From contig JASPKZ010007797.1 in the NCBI GenBank assembly GCA_030220185.1, forward strand, positions 3,899,001-3,963,000: 64,000 nt of DNA, read 5' to 3'. Position 1 is the stretch's first letter. Each line of letters opens with the position of its first letter. The translations under genes were made by a program, and so were the position numbers. Below the pieces are notes generated by a model. That model had not been told where the DNA came from, did not search any database, and saw only the letters and a list, made by a program, of their open reading frames with translations. Shown piece after piece: positions 51,371-60,764 of this stretch. The DNA is from Diploptera punctata (Eukaryota > Arthropoda > Insecta > Blattodea > Blaberidae).

Positions 51371-51384
51371 TGGAAAATTATTTG

Positions 51385-51545
51385 ATTTCGAGGCTCTTCA
51401 GTCTACCAACAGAGGGAGCAGGAGATAGCTCTTCAAGATAACATAACAACAGTTGTGAAAGTACTGAGGATGGAACCAAATAGGTCCTGAAACTGGTCTA
51501 AGAAGAAGAATAAGAGGTGAGGTGATACAATTTTACTTACATAAT
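51385..51545 (+). mobile_element. Penelope-like 3' end with hammerhead-like motif
   Basis: GATTTCGAGGCTCTTCAGTC and TACCAACAGAGGGAGCAGGA (PTEG block), then the motif at 51458-51506 and AGAAGAATAAGAGGTGAGGT-GATAC. 5'-truncated. Confidence 0.6.
51458..51506 (+). ncRNA. Hammerhead-ribozyme-like motif
   Basis: AAAGTA, CTGAGGA core, T, stem GGAACC-AAATA-GGTCC (one bulged A), T, GAAAC, TG, GTC, TAAG. CUGANGA, GAAA and GUC are all intact. Helix III is too short to fold as a monomer, a feature reported for Penelope hammerheads thought to act as dimers. Confidence 0.5.
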
Positions 51546-51554
51546 AGTATTAAT

Positions 51555-52040
51555 TCCTAAATCTACAACACAGTAATAAAACCTATAGTTACATATGGAT
51601 GTGAAGCCTGGGTTATTATGGAAGAAATAAAACTACAGATGGAAAGATGGGGAGGGAAGATACTGAGGAGAATTTATAGACCAATAAAAGATAAAGACAG
51701 ATGAGAATAAGGGCAAATAATGTGATAAATCAATTGTATAAGAGACGTAATATAATAACACAGATAAAAGCTAAAAGAATAGAATGGGCTACGCATGTGA
51801 TCAGAATGGATGGTGATAGAACGATTAAAAAGATTTTTGATGGAAATACGAGAGGGAGAAGATATAAAGGAAAACCAAGGTCGAGATGGTTGGACTGCCT
51901 GGAGGAAGACCTGTGCGAAGGATGGGAGTTAGAAGATGGAAAAAGAAGACAGGAAATAGAGAAGAATGGGTTGTCATTGTCACTAGCTAAACTCTAAGAG
52001 CTGCATGCCAGTAGTAGTAGAAGAAGAAGAAGAAGAAGGA
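51555..52040 (+). mobile_element. LINE 3' fragment
   Basis: Plus strand: TVIKPIVTYGCEAWVIMEEI, then AKRIEWATHVIRMDGDRTIK, GRRYKGKPRSRWLDCLEEDL and CEGWELEDGKRRQEIEKN, with a (GAA)n-rich tail at 52018-52040. Confidence 0.82.
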
Positions 52041-52184
52041 GAAATTAATTTCTAAAAAAGTCAATACACATTGTTATTTGTTTTACTTTTGATCAGTGTA
52101 TATGTTCTCTTAGCCACATTTCCAGTTCTAGAAAACTTGTGTTTATTAGCTCTATGTTATTTGTTGGGATGCACATGGATTTAC

Positions 52185-52310
52185 CTTTTGGAAATGCAAT
52201 GAGCAGAAGACATAATAGTCCAGTAGAAATATGTGATATACAAATGGTTCTCCTTCTTCCAATCTTCACAAGCAGCACACAAGCCACAGTTCCAGGAATT
52301 CCTATTAACC
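52185..52310 (-). CDS. Gene 2 exon with TM8, GRRR loop, TM9
   Basis: The acceptor TATATTTGCAG ends at 52311 and the donor GTAAAT begins at 52184. Phase 1 both sides, 126 nt. Product GLIGIPGTVACVLLVKIGRR, RTICISHISTGLLC, LLLIAFPKG. It aligns with exon c of gene 1, one codon shorter. Confidence 0.93.
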
Positions 52311-52512
52311 CTGCAAATATAAAAAAAAACACAGATTCTGTATTAATTTATGCAGCTCAAACAATGAACAAATTAAGTAGAATTCAAGGAACAGGGATTA
52401 CTTTTTAAGAAGCAGTTTGATAGAATACAGAATTGTAAAGTAAGAGAAATTTTGCTTGATTTAGCTTACTTTTCCTCTATAATTATGTTTTAGTGTATGA
52501 TGCATGGGCATT

Positions 52513-53104
52513 AAATAAGGTGAGTCTATTCATCTTACCTCATAAATTGTTGTGTTCCTGTGGACATGTTTCAATATGCTTGCATATTATCATCAGCTTG
52601 GTCACACTGGTTGTTGGTTCTGGATGTCAACTTCCTCTACATCTTTTGGTTGACTGAAGAACTTGAAAATCAAATCCTTTTCCCCGGGAATTTTAAAATT
52701 CATAATCCTATTTCTGTTCTCCTGGTTGTAGATCTTCTCCCAAACAGTCAGTTCATTTATGCTTTCTAATTGTTTTAATAATTTTTGTTCACTCTGATTT
52801 AATGTTTTTCTGACCGAACAAGAGTGGTTACTGCAGATTTTCCTATTTCTCCATTTTTATCATTTAGGAGAAGATATACATCCAGAAGAACAGAGATAGG
52901 ATCATGAATTTTGAAATTCTAGGGAAAATTATTTGAATTGTAACTTCTTTGATCAACCAAAAGATGGCGGGGATGTCGACATCCAGGGTGACAACCGATA
53001 ATTCAACAGATTGATCAAGCATGAAGATAATATGCAAGCATATTTAAACATGTCGACCAGAAGCAACAATTTATGAGGTAAGATGTAACAGACTCACCTT
53101 ATTT
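52513..53104. mobile_element. Foldback element F17 with Penelope C-terminus
   Basis: AATAAGGTGAGTCTATTCAT and its near complement near 53100 bound it; AATATGCTTGCATATTATC/GATAATATGCAAGCATATT pair. The left arm, minus strand, encodes QKLLKQLESINELTVWEKIY, NQENRNRIMNFKIPGEKDL and IFKFFSQPKDVEEVD; the right arm has the same in reverse, decayed. Confidence 0.75.
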
Positions 53105-53194
53105 ATTAAGGAGTACATCATAATGTTACTTCCTATTGTAATTTATTAAGAATTTTTGTTTTATTTAACAGGTTTGAAATGTACACATCTTCCT

Positions 53195-53496
53195 GTGCCA
53201 AATATTAAGTTTTGATTCTCTACCTCCATTCTTCTCTATCCTTCCATTCATCATCCTGCAGTCCCCTGCTGCTCATCAAATTCATAATTACCTCTATCCA
53301 TGTCTTCTTTTCTTCCAATTTGGAACCCCCTCCAAACTCCTAACTGGCAATCTATCTTCATTCATCCTCTTCACGTGCCCAAGCCATTGTAATTGTTTAT
53401 TTCCCACAAATTGTATAATTGTTTCATTAAAGTTTTTTTTTTCTCGGATAATACTGTTTCTGAACCTGACTAATTTAGAGCATTGTGCAGATCTTC
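53195..53496 (-). mobile_element. LINE 3' fragment
   Basis: Minus strand: SKLVRFRNSIIREKKNFNET, IIQFVGNKQLQWLGHVKRMN and EDRLPVRSLEG, then ELGGKKRRHG-type text. It is interrupted on its 5' side by the TTAA element at 53501. Confidence 0.7.
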
Positions 53497-53500
53497 TTAA

Positions 53501-53800
53501 CCCATTCGCCTCAAAAGACAAGGTAAACTCGCCAGTCTTAGACTCAGAAGACGAGGTACACTCGCTTAATTCTGCTGTTATATATTTTGCAATATTTTTG
53601 TACATCCCTTGGCAGGGTAATCTTTTGTTAACATATATGAGTAGTAGAGGAATGTGTTTTGGCATTCACCCTTATTGTGATCTCAAGTACCGTTATATTT
53701 GGTTTGTTTTGAATGTCTGAAAATAGACAATATAATCTATGGTAACTTAAATTTGGTTTCTGGGGAAAAGCATTGAGCATTTAAACCTGAAGTGAATGGG
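53501..53800. mobile_element. piggyBac-like MITE, 300 bp, TTAA target
   Basis: TTAA at 53497-53500 and 53801-53804; termini CCCATTCGCCTCAAAAG and GAAGTGAATGGG are inverted (CCCATTC...). Exact TTAA flanks and CCC ends are the piggyBac pattern. No coding sequence. It interrupts the LINE at 53195-53496. Confidence 0.72.
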
Positions 53801-53904
53801 TTAAAAAAATCAATTTTTATAACTTGCAATTTTCACTTTAATTTGGTATTTATAGTCTATGTTTCTGTTCCATAGGTCATTAAACTTCATACTATTGATA
53901 TACA

Positions 53905-54014
53905 AATATGGACATGTTAATGGTGTGGAGTGTTAAAGAATGAATACTGGAAGGGTAAGAAGACAAGTACTGGAATTTAGATTAAGAGGGAAGAGATATA
54001 GAAGGAAGAACAAG
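53905..54014 (+). mobile_element. LINE family C fragment, left of nested LINE A
   Basis: TGGTGTGGAGTGTTAAAGAA, MNTGRVRRQVLEFRLRGKRY-RRK. The copy resumes at 54745 with LKKNVKKRALEWMENEMWND. Confidence 0.65.
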
Positions 54015-54738
54015 CTATTCTTTTTGCAGACGATTTAGCTCTTCTGGCACTTTCCAAAAATAATTTGCAATGGTCAATTTATAATTTACAAAAAAAGTTG
54101 CCAAATTTAATATGGAAATATCAATTAACAAAACTAAAATTATGGCATTTCATGGAAGGGACCCCATACAAAGTAAAATCTGTCTCCAGAATAAAATTTT
54201 AGAGAGATCTAATCAATTTAAATTCCTTGGATATTATCTCTCTATCTGGGATGAAAAGGAAATCCCTGAAAAAATTACTAGTTATAATAAAAGTTTGGGA
54301 ATTATTAATCAAGTTATGAAACCATCCCTTGTACAAAAAACACCAGATTACGTTTATATAACACTTTGGCTAGACCAGTGTTGACCTATGGTAGTGAAGC
54401 ATGAACACTAAAAAGACAACATGAAAGCAGAATAACGGCTTGTGAAATGAGATTCATGTGCAGAACAGCGGGTTACACCAGATGGGATCGGAAAAGGAAC
54501 ACCGATATCTTAAAAGAATTGAAGACTATGTCAATTTTGGAATATATTAAACAGTAGCAACTAAATTAGAAACATCATCTTGAAAGAATGAGTTCAAATT
54601 GGATCTCCAAAGCTGTTTATAATTATACACCAAGAGGACGAAGATCTCTGGGCCATCCTATGAAACGCTGGAGGGAAAATTTTCTATAGGATTGTAACAG
54701 GCCTTGGCCTAATACTTGGAAGGAAGAAGAAGAACAAC
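54015..54738 (+). mobile_element. LINE family A copy nested in LINE C
   Basis: Starts in the RT catalytic region (AILFADDLALLALS) and reads MEISINKTKIMAFHGRDPIQ, FKFLGYYLSIWDEKEI, TYGSEA, then ends CTGGAGGGAAAATTTTCTAT, CAGGCCTTGGCCTA and (GAA)n. Very similar to 13805-14520. AACAAG occurs at both edges (54009-54014, 54739-54744). Confidence 0.82.
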
Positions 54739-54744
54739 AACAAG

Positions 54745-54818
54745 TTAAAGAAGAATGTCAAGAAAAGAGCACTTGAATGGATGGAAAATGAGATGTGGAA
54801 TGACAGAGATATATGGAC
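54745..54818 (+). mobile_element. LINE family C fragment, right part
   Basis: LKKNVKKRALEWMENEMWND, RDIW. It ends ~12 bp from the splice donor of the gene 2 exon at 54831. Confidence 0.65.
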
Positions 54819-54830
54819 ATTGTTACTTAC

Positions 54831-55144
54831 CAGCTACAACCATAGTGACAAAGATGTTGCCTCCAACTTTGCTCAAACTTTGAGAGAAACCGAAGAAGAT
54901 GAGCCCTGCTAGGAACCAGTTGATGAACAAGGCGAGCGAGTTGCGCCGCATGTTGGGTGTTTTCAGCAGATCAACAAGAGTTGCTTTTGGTTCGACTGAT
55001 TCCTGTTCAGGAGCTCTATTTCTGATAACTTTCTTCACAGCTGTCACGTCGAGGCCGTTCTTCCGAGCTGCATCTTCCAGGATCCTCACAGCAGCTTTCT
55101 GTTTACCCACTGCCAGCAGCCATCGAGGAGACTCTGGGATGAAC
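54831..55144 (-). CDS. Gene 2 exon with PESPRW, TM6-7 loop and TM7
   Basis: The acceptor AACTGTTCAG ends at 55145 and the donor GTAAGT begins at 54830. 314 nt. Product FIPESPRWLLAVGKQKAAVR, ILEDAARKNGLDVTAVKKVI, LVDLLKTPNMRRNSLALFIN, WFLAGLIFFGFSQSLSKVGG and NIFVTMVVAG. It corresponds to exons a plus b of gene 1 (142+187 nt) with no intron between them. Confidence 0.95.
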
Positions 55145-55329
55145 CTGAACAGTTACAACTATTTACGTTACAAGCGTTCAAAGTAACATGCAAATTTCAA
55201 AACAATTTCAACTCTTGTAATGTACATACTGTTATTTCATATTATAGAAGCATGTCTCTGTACCTTATAGTTCCAAAACAATGAAAATATTCAGGTTATT
55301 CTCATGAAAAGATTTTTGAAAATTATTAT

Positions 55330-55620
55330 TTACAAATTTAGAAATACAGAAATTATAAAATGGATGAATGCAAGAAGAATAGAATAGACGAGATTGAACA
55401 CAGAAGGTTAATGCGGTATGGACACAAGAAGAATACAGGCCTACCAAAGGCCGTCTATGTTTGGGAAATTGAAAGAAGGAACAGAAAAGGAAGACCAAGA
55501 ACCTCCTGGAAGAATAACATTTAGAATTCAATGAGGAAATTTGGTGTAACAGATGAAGACACAGAGGACAGAGAATGACAGAGAACTTTAATTAAGGGAA
55601 ATTTGTGAATATGCATTAGA
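55330..55620 (+). mobile_element. LINE 3' fragment
   Basis: Plus-strand pieces MRYGHKKNTGLPKAVYVWEI, ERRNRKGRPRTSWKNNI and FGVTDEDTEDRE, broken by stops. Typical LINE 3' coding end. Confidence 0.65.
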
Positions 55621-56770
55621 AACTGATAATAATCTATAAATTCATAGTAATTTATGTATATTTAAAGTTCATTTTAATTATTAAGATTGGTTGGAGAAAA
55701 ATCTCAATGGTGAGGAAAATTCTCAATCAATAAAAAAATTATTTACAAAACTTCACCCAAATTACTTACAAATTTACAACTAACATGCATACAAATTTAC
55801 ATGTACTGGGGTGTGTATTGGACCCAGACTGGCTGAAATTCAATGACAACATTTCTTTGCTCATGGGGACTAACAAGTCCCATAGCTCAGCACCAAGATA
55901 CCTTGCCTTAAACTGCCCAGCTACAGTGCAGGAAATATATATATAAATTCTTGTAATGGTGATTTTGCCTATTTGCCTACTGACAAGGGAACTGTCAACC
56001 ATTGCATGCCGAAATCTACCTTGAAATTTCTTCCAGAGGAGCGTTGTGATGTACCAAGGTCATGTCCAAAATATCATTTGCTGCTTTTAACTGCAATGCA
56101 CTAAAATCCAGCGCCAAATCTCTCATTTAAAATATTGGGAAGTATTACAACTCCTAAAATGATAGAATGGATAACCCTCACTACATGCCGTCCGCGTAGC
56201 GTCCTGCCTCACTCCACTCTGCTATAAGTCAAGCAGGGAGACCATCTGTTCCATACAGTGAGTTTCAATTGCTGGATTCTGGATTTGATTTCTGTGCCTT
56301 ACAGTTAAAAACGGCAGATTTTTTGAACACGGCCTTGATACATCATAATGCTTCCCTGGGAGAAATTTTAAGGTAGGTTTCCGCATGCAATGGTTCCCTT
56401 GTTAGTAGATAAATACAGAAAATCCGCACAAATTTAAGTGCTTACAGAGGGTATTACACAAATAATTTCAAATAGGGAACCAATGGTCTACGAGGGAAAA
56501 TGGGCTAGTTATAGGGAATCAAAGATATCCTCAATTAATACAGATAAATCAATAGGAGAGCAAAGTAGGAGAGAAAAATATACTAGAATTACTTCAGATC
56601 ATGGTAATAATTCCGAAATCCTGATTGATAATAATACATCAACAACGTTTATGAAATATTGGGTTATCAAATTCCTTAAAATTTCGAACTTAATAGATGG
56701 TTGCACGCCACTGCACTGGTTAAGTAGCATCGATACAATGAGAGCCTTAGCTCAGAGTGAAACATGCAGA
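55620..56770. other. No gene recognised
   Basis: Gene 2 intron. An open frame at 56438-56803 (121 codons) has no recognisable motif and no splice context, and overlaps the tRNA-like relic at its end, so I do not call it a gene. Confidence 0.4.
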
Positions 56771-56850
56771 AGCTGTGTAGTTAACGTGTGGCTTAATGGT
56801 TAAAGTCATGGATTTGAGTTCGAACACTGTTGGTTCAAATCACGGCAAGT
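56770..56850 (+). repeat. tRNA-like SINE head
   Basis: GTGTGGCTTAATGGTTAAAG (A-box-like) and TGTTGGTTCAAATCACGG (B-box-like), spaced as in a tRNA, followed by a T-rich tract. No complete cloverleaf is evident. Confidence 0.45.
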
Positions 56851-57004
56851 CAATTTTTTCTTCTTCTTTTTTTTCCCCTATCTTTCCTTGCCTATGTAGG
56901 CCTACTGTGATATATTGACACTGAATTTTGTTCAGTATAGGCGTGCGCAAAATACCTATTCCCATATTGGTTATTACATTAACATCTGATTAGAAGTTAT
57001 TTAA

Positions 57005-58310
57005 GTATCAGTCGCATTACATGAAAGCATCAAGGAACATCTTTACAGTTATGCTGAACTTTCAACACTTTTAAAAGTCGTATTAAAGCACCGTTGAGGT
57101 TATGTAATAAGATATTAAATATAAAATTAGTGCCTGGTAGGTCAGTCGTCCTCAACCAGTTAAAATGCGGAAGATGAAACATTGTTTTTGAAAGGCCTCC
57201 ATATTGAAACTACTTAATGAAGTTTAATAATTTAATTGAGGACGACTGACCTACCGGTACCAATTTTATATTTAATATCTTATGCTGAACTTGCCAAAAT
57301 GCATCTGATTTATGATGCAGCACAAGGTAATGGGCAAGAGCTGCTGTCATGTATGCTGAGCGGTATCCGAATAGACGCCATCCTCACCGAACAACCTTAG
57401 AGTCTGTTAATAGCTGTTTACGGGAGCGTTGGACGTTGAAGGTAAACAGAGTAGACGCCAGTGAAAGACGTACGCGCCGCACTTGCAGAGTTCGAAGAAA
57501 ATGTTCTTCATAGGGTGGAAGATTATCCTTCTAATAGTACTCGTGCTGTTCCACGTGTAATGGGCTGGAACCATCAAAGTGAATGGGAAGTCCTGCACGA
57601 ATACCAGCTCTATCCCTTTTATCTGCAAAAAGTACAAGCCTTACAGCCAGTGTACTTTGCTCAACGGGCATAATTTTGTAATTGGGCTTTGTTACAGCCA
57701 CCTCACTTCTTTTCCTCGATATTATTCATTGCTGAAGCAATATATAATACGGATGGGGCGGTTCTGAACTGAAAGAACAGTCATGTGTGGGATTATGAAA
57801 ATCCTCATGCCATCTTCGAGAGGGGTCACCAGCAGAGATTTTCGGCGAACGTATGGGTAGGCGTAATTTCTGATCATATCATTGACCCCTACCTTCTTCT
57901 CCAGAGATTAAATGGCGTCATTTATAAGACATTTTTAGAGCACGTCCTACCTAGATTGCTAGAAGAAGTCCCTCTTCACATTAGGCTCCTCCCCATTCGT
58001 GCCGGAAAATGTCAAATCATTTGGATGTCCTGGCCATTGGATATGGGAAGAGGTAGTTCAACTGTAGTGTGGCCACATCGCTCTCCAGATATTTGTCCAC
58101 TTGATTGTTTTTGTGGGGACACCAGAAAACATTGGCATATGCGACCCCTGTTGATACAGATGAACTGTCAATTGCACGCATAATCGCAACATATGATGTG
58201 ATCCGCGAGACACCCGGTATCTTGAACAGGGTACGAGAATCATTTAGTCACTGATGTCGTATGTGTTGTGAGAATGGAGGTGGCCAATTTGAACAATTTC
58301 TCTAATGAGT
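57005..58310 (+). pseudogene. Mariner/Tc-like transposase relic (DUF4817 type), split by F18
   Basis: After F18: YAELAKMHLIYDAAQGNGQE (helix-turn-helix region), KDVRAALAEFEENVLHRVED, MGWNHQSEWEVLHEYQLYPF, then WDYENPHAIFERGHQQRFSA, NVWVGVISDHIIDPYLLLQR, LNGVIYKTFLEHVLPRLLEE and WPHRSPDICPLDCFCG (the catalytic SPDxxPLD block), ending DTPGILNRVRESF-like. Several frameshifts and stops. It lies in an intron of gene 2 on the opposite strand. Confidence 0.8.
57062..57279. mobile_element. Foldback element F18 with 13-bp target duplication
   Basis: AAGATATTAAATATAAAATT, GTAGGTCAGTCGTCCTCAA and their complements form the arms. TTATGCTGAACTT at 57049-57061 and 57280-57292 is a perfect 13-bp duplication in a transposase coding sequence. 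GCGGAAGATGAAAC...TTGAAAGGCC in the loop echoes the F4/F6 core. Confidence 0.85.
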
Positions 58311-58485
58311 CTGCAGGTGCTTTACTTTTTTTCTGGTATACTAAAATGTATTGATTTTTATTTCCCAATAACATTACGTATACCATGTGTGCATACACTG
58401 TACCTCTTTATGTTATCACTCTTGTGATCGCTACACTATCATTTATCTAAGTACATAAGTACTGTACAGTACAATTACGCATTTT
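58310..58485. other. No gene recognised
   Basis: Short intron stretch without features. Confidence 0.4.
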
Positions 58486-58502
58486 ATTTGCCAAACCTAT
58501 TG

Positions 58503-58827
58503 GACTCTTAACCGTTCAAACAGAAGGAAAATAGAAACTACGTTCAGTAGCGGGTGTGACAATTTTGGACAAGAAAAGAAGTGAGGATATTAGAAAGGAC
58601 TTACATATTTTTAATTTAACAAATAGAATTGACAACATGAGAAACAACTGGTATGAACATGTCAAGAGAATGCCTACAGATAGAATCCCTCAGCTGTTAC
58701 TAAAGTACAAACCAATAGGACATAGAAATGTTGGACGCCCATTTACTAGATGGGAGGATTCATTAAATCCCACTTGATGTGAAAACAGGTCAAAAGGCCT
58801 AATTTCATGAAGCAGAAGAAGAAGAAG
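58503..58827 (+). mobile_element. LINE 3' end with 17-bp target duplication
   Basis: Open text TILDKKRSEDIRKDLHIFNL, MRNNWYEHVKRMPTDRIPQL and YKPIGHRNVGRPFTRWEDSL, then CAAAAGGCCTAATTTCATGA and (GAA)n. ATTTGCCAAACCTATTG flanks it at 58486-58502 and 58828-58844. Confidence 0.85.
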
Positions 58828-58849
58828 ATTTGCCAAACCTATTGTACTC

Positions 58850-59370
58850 TACAGTATGTGTATTATTATTACAACCTTTCAAACAACTGTCTGTACAATA
58901 CGTATGTAGATACTTTTGTAACTAATGTACTGCGCTGATATTCCATTACCGTATTCTGTAAAATAATGAATACACAATTATACCAGAAGTAAATCTACGT
59001 ATGTAACTAATTTACAGGACCTACATAATAAAGGAAGAAAGGGAACAAACAAAGTGTTCACATTCTGTACGTAGTTCCGAACGTGATGCATTAATCTTAC
59101 TTTTGCGTCGATAGTAAGACTGCTATAAGCACTGAGCTAAAGGCGCATACTTGTTGCAACATACAGTCTCTGTATCATATTATTTCCATTTTAATTTTAA
59201 ATAATCAGTGGCATGCCAACCATTTCACAAATTTAATCATAACTTGGACATTTTTATTCATAGTCCATTAGTTCATTATTTCAAAATGCGTATACCCTTT
59301 TATATGTAGTTAAATTTGTGCGGTATAATTCATATACACCCTGTATATGTCTTTAGCCTTAGAAATATAG
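58850..59370. other. No gene recognised
   Basis: Intron of gene 2. A weak minus-strand A-box-like TTTAGCTCAGTGC near 59140 has no B box. Confidence 0.4.
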
Positions 59371-59830
59371 AAGGCTATTATCCCGGCCCAACGTCTGTAG
59401 GGGCAAATTCTGTAACTACAAGCAGTTCGATAACTCTTGACAGGCGCGGGGGCGAACACTAAGTACTAGTGACAAAAGTTCTGTCATAAACCCAGTCTCT
59501 CGGTGTATAATGAGAGTCCCTGACCAGGGATACGGGTAAAGACGGATAGTACAACTACGCGGAAGAGGCAGCTATTATTCAAGGGGCAAATATGGAGACC
59601 CATCTCCGGGGTAACAAGGAGAAAATCCTCAACGGTCAGCAGAGCGGAAGAGGTACCCGTTCTGTTGGGGTTAATACAAGAGACGGCTTGATATCTAGTC
59701 GTAGATGGCAGCCCCCTCAGATTGGCCTATCTTATCCTGCGAGATGCCAGTAACGTCTCCAGGGGACATCAATATATACTTTCAAGTCTTGTGGTAGACC
59801 AATTCTAGTATGAGATCGGTACGGTCTATT
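59370..59830 (-). repeat. GC-richer block resembling a LINE 5' region
   Basis: The right part (CGTAGATGGCAGCCCCCTCA ... ACTTTCAAGTCTTGTGGTAG) parallels the inverted 5' segment at 49855-49937 (AAGATGGCAGCCCCATCACT ... CTTTCAAGTCTTATACGAG). Read on the minus strand it would be the 5' leader of a family A-like LINE, without coding sequence. Confidence 0.45.
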
Positions 59831-59852
59831 CCTTGATGCTGCTGGCTGATAA

Positions 59853-59856
<4 letters not shown>

Positions 59857-59895
<39 letters not shown>
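59857..59895. repeat. (TA)n microsatellite
   Basis: About 19 TA units. Confidence 0.95.
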
Positions 59896-59897
<2 letters not shown>

Positions 59898-60235
59898 GTC
59901 CTGCGCCGTAGCTGAGCGGTTTAATACATGGTATCTAGGTGCTGGTCTACCGGTCTTGCGCTGGTTTTAATCCCATGGATAAAGAATTGTTCTCACATTG
60001 AATTTCGATTAATACTCGTATGGGACTGGTAACTACCCAGCATCGTGAAGAATTTGGGTAGCTACAATTGTTGGCGAATATATTTTGAGAAAACAAGCTA
60101 TAACGACTGAGAGATCAGACATGCTAACCAAATTTTACACCTATACAGTTAGATGATTGTCCAGACATGTGGATGTAAAGGCAGCACCCGGGAAGTAGGC
60201 CAAGGAGTTTCTAGGTCTCTCGGGTCATTCATACA
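59896..60235 (+). repeat. SINE family S3, copy 2
   Basis: GCGCCGTAGCTGAGCGGTTT, CTTGCGCTGGTTTTAATCCC, CCCAGCATCGTGAAGAATTT and ACATGTGGATGTAAAGGCAG match 32942-33285 with more divergence. Confidence 0.7.
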
Positions 60236-60445
60236 TAAAAGGGTGGTCATTATTTAGAGGGTGGAATTAAAATGTCGCCTAATTTCAACACCACCCTCTT
60301 TTGGCCCAATTTGAAGTTTATCAAATTTCATTACAATAGATTAAATTTAGGCATAGCAGCGTACTGGCTAGTCTGAAATAAAATTGATTTGTATGATTTC
60401 ATTCCAACAAAAAAGTCTGAAATTAAATGACCGATGTAAACTCAC

Positions 60446-60614
60446 CACCAGTAAACGAGGAATAACGCGGAAATAGTAGAGAGCGTAAAATGAAATTCTC
60501 TCCAGTCTCTCTGCAGATAAGATAGGCCCGACATCACACAGATTCCGAGAGAAAACGGGATCTGGTATAAAATCGCTATTGTTGTCCGCCATTTGTCTCC
60601 AACTATTTCCATCA
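60446..60614 (-). CDS. Gene 2 exon with TM5-TM6
   Basis: The acceptor GTTGTTTGCAG ends at 60615 and the donor GTGAGT begins at 60445. Phase 1 in, phase 2 out. Product MEIVGDKWRTTIAILYQIPF, SLGICVMSGLSYLQRDWRE and FHFTLSTISALFLVYW. EIVGDKWRT is the TM4-TM5 loop motif. The last TG joins G of the next exon to give W, then FIPESPRW. The most upstream exon of gene 2 in the window. Confidence 0.92.
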
Positions 60615-60633
60615 CTGCAAACAACAACAATTG

Positions 60634-60738
60634 TTATAATAAATGTCACGAGTGATTCCCAAATCATCGATAATCATCTAGAGGATTTGGAAATAAAGAG
60701 TGGCATTTGTTAGGACTGTTTAACGAATAAAATCACTA
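60634..60738 (-). mobile_element. Helentron-like element H, copy 5 (3' end only)
   Basis: The stem-loop AAATGTCACGAGTGATTCCC / GGAAATAAAGAGTGGCATTT and AGGACTGTTTAACGAATAAA match the right end of the family. It starts only ~20 bp upstream of the splice acceptor of the TM5-TM6 exon. Confidence 0.6.
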
Positions 60739-60764
60739 TTCAAATGAAGTTAACCAACTAATTA

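Larger units (their letters stand above)
46704..60614 (-). other. Gene 2 locus: SLC22-family transporter (3' two-thirds)
   Basis: Six exons on the minus strand encode TM5 to the C-terminus of a second SLC22 transporter, convergent with gene 1. Family signatures: EIVGDKWRT before TM5, FIPESPRWLLAVG after TM6, DLLKTPNMRRNS before TM7, KIGRRR between TM8 and TM9, GELFPTVVRN, LLPET and LPDTLED. Introns of 5301, 2520, 2819, 1494 and 770 nt are GT..AG. Exon sizes and phases match gene 1 except that two gene 1 exons correspond to one here. Upstream exons lie right of the window or were not recognised in 60.6-64 kb. The substrate is unknown. Confidence 0.92.

Noticed and set aside
56438..56803. 121-codon plus-strand frame
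   Set aside because: No recognisable domain or splice context, AT-rich composition, and its end overlaps a tRNA-like repeat.
59110..59160. Possible minus-strand tRNA gene
   Set aside because: Only an A-box-like stretch is present; there is no B box and no cloverleaf.
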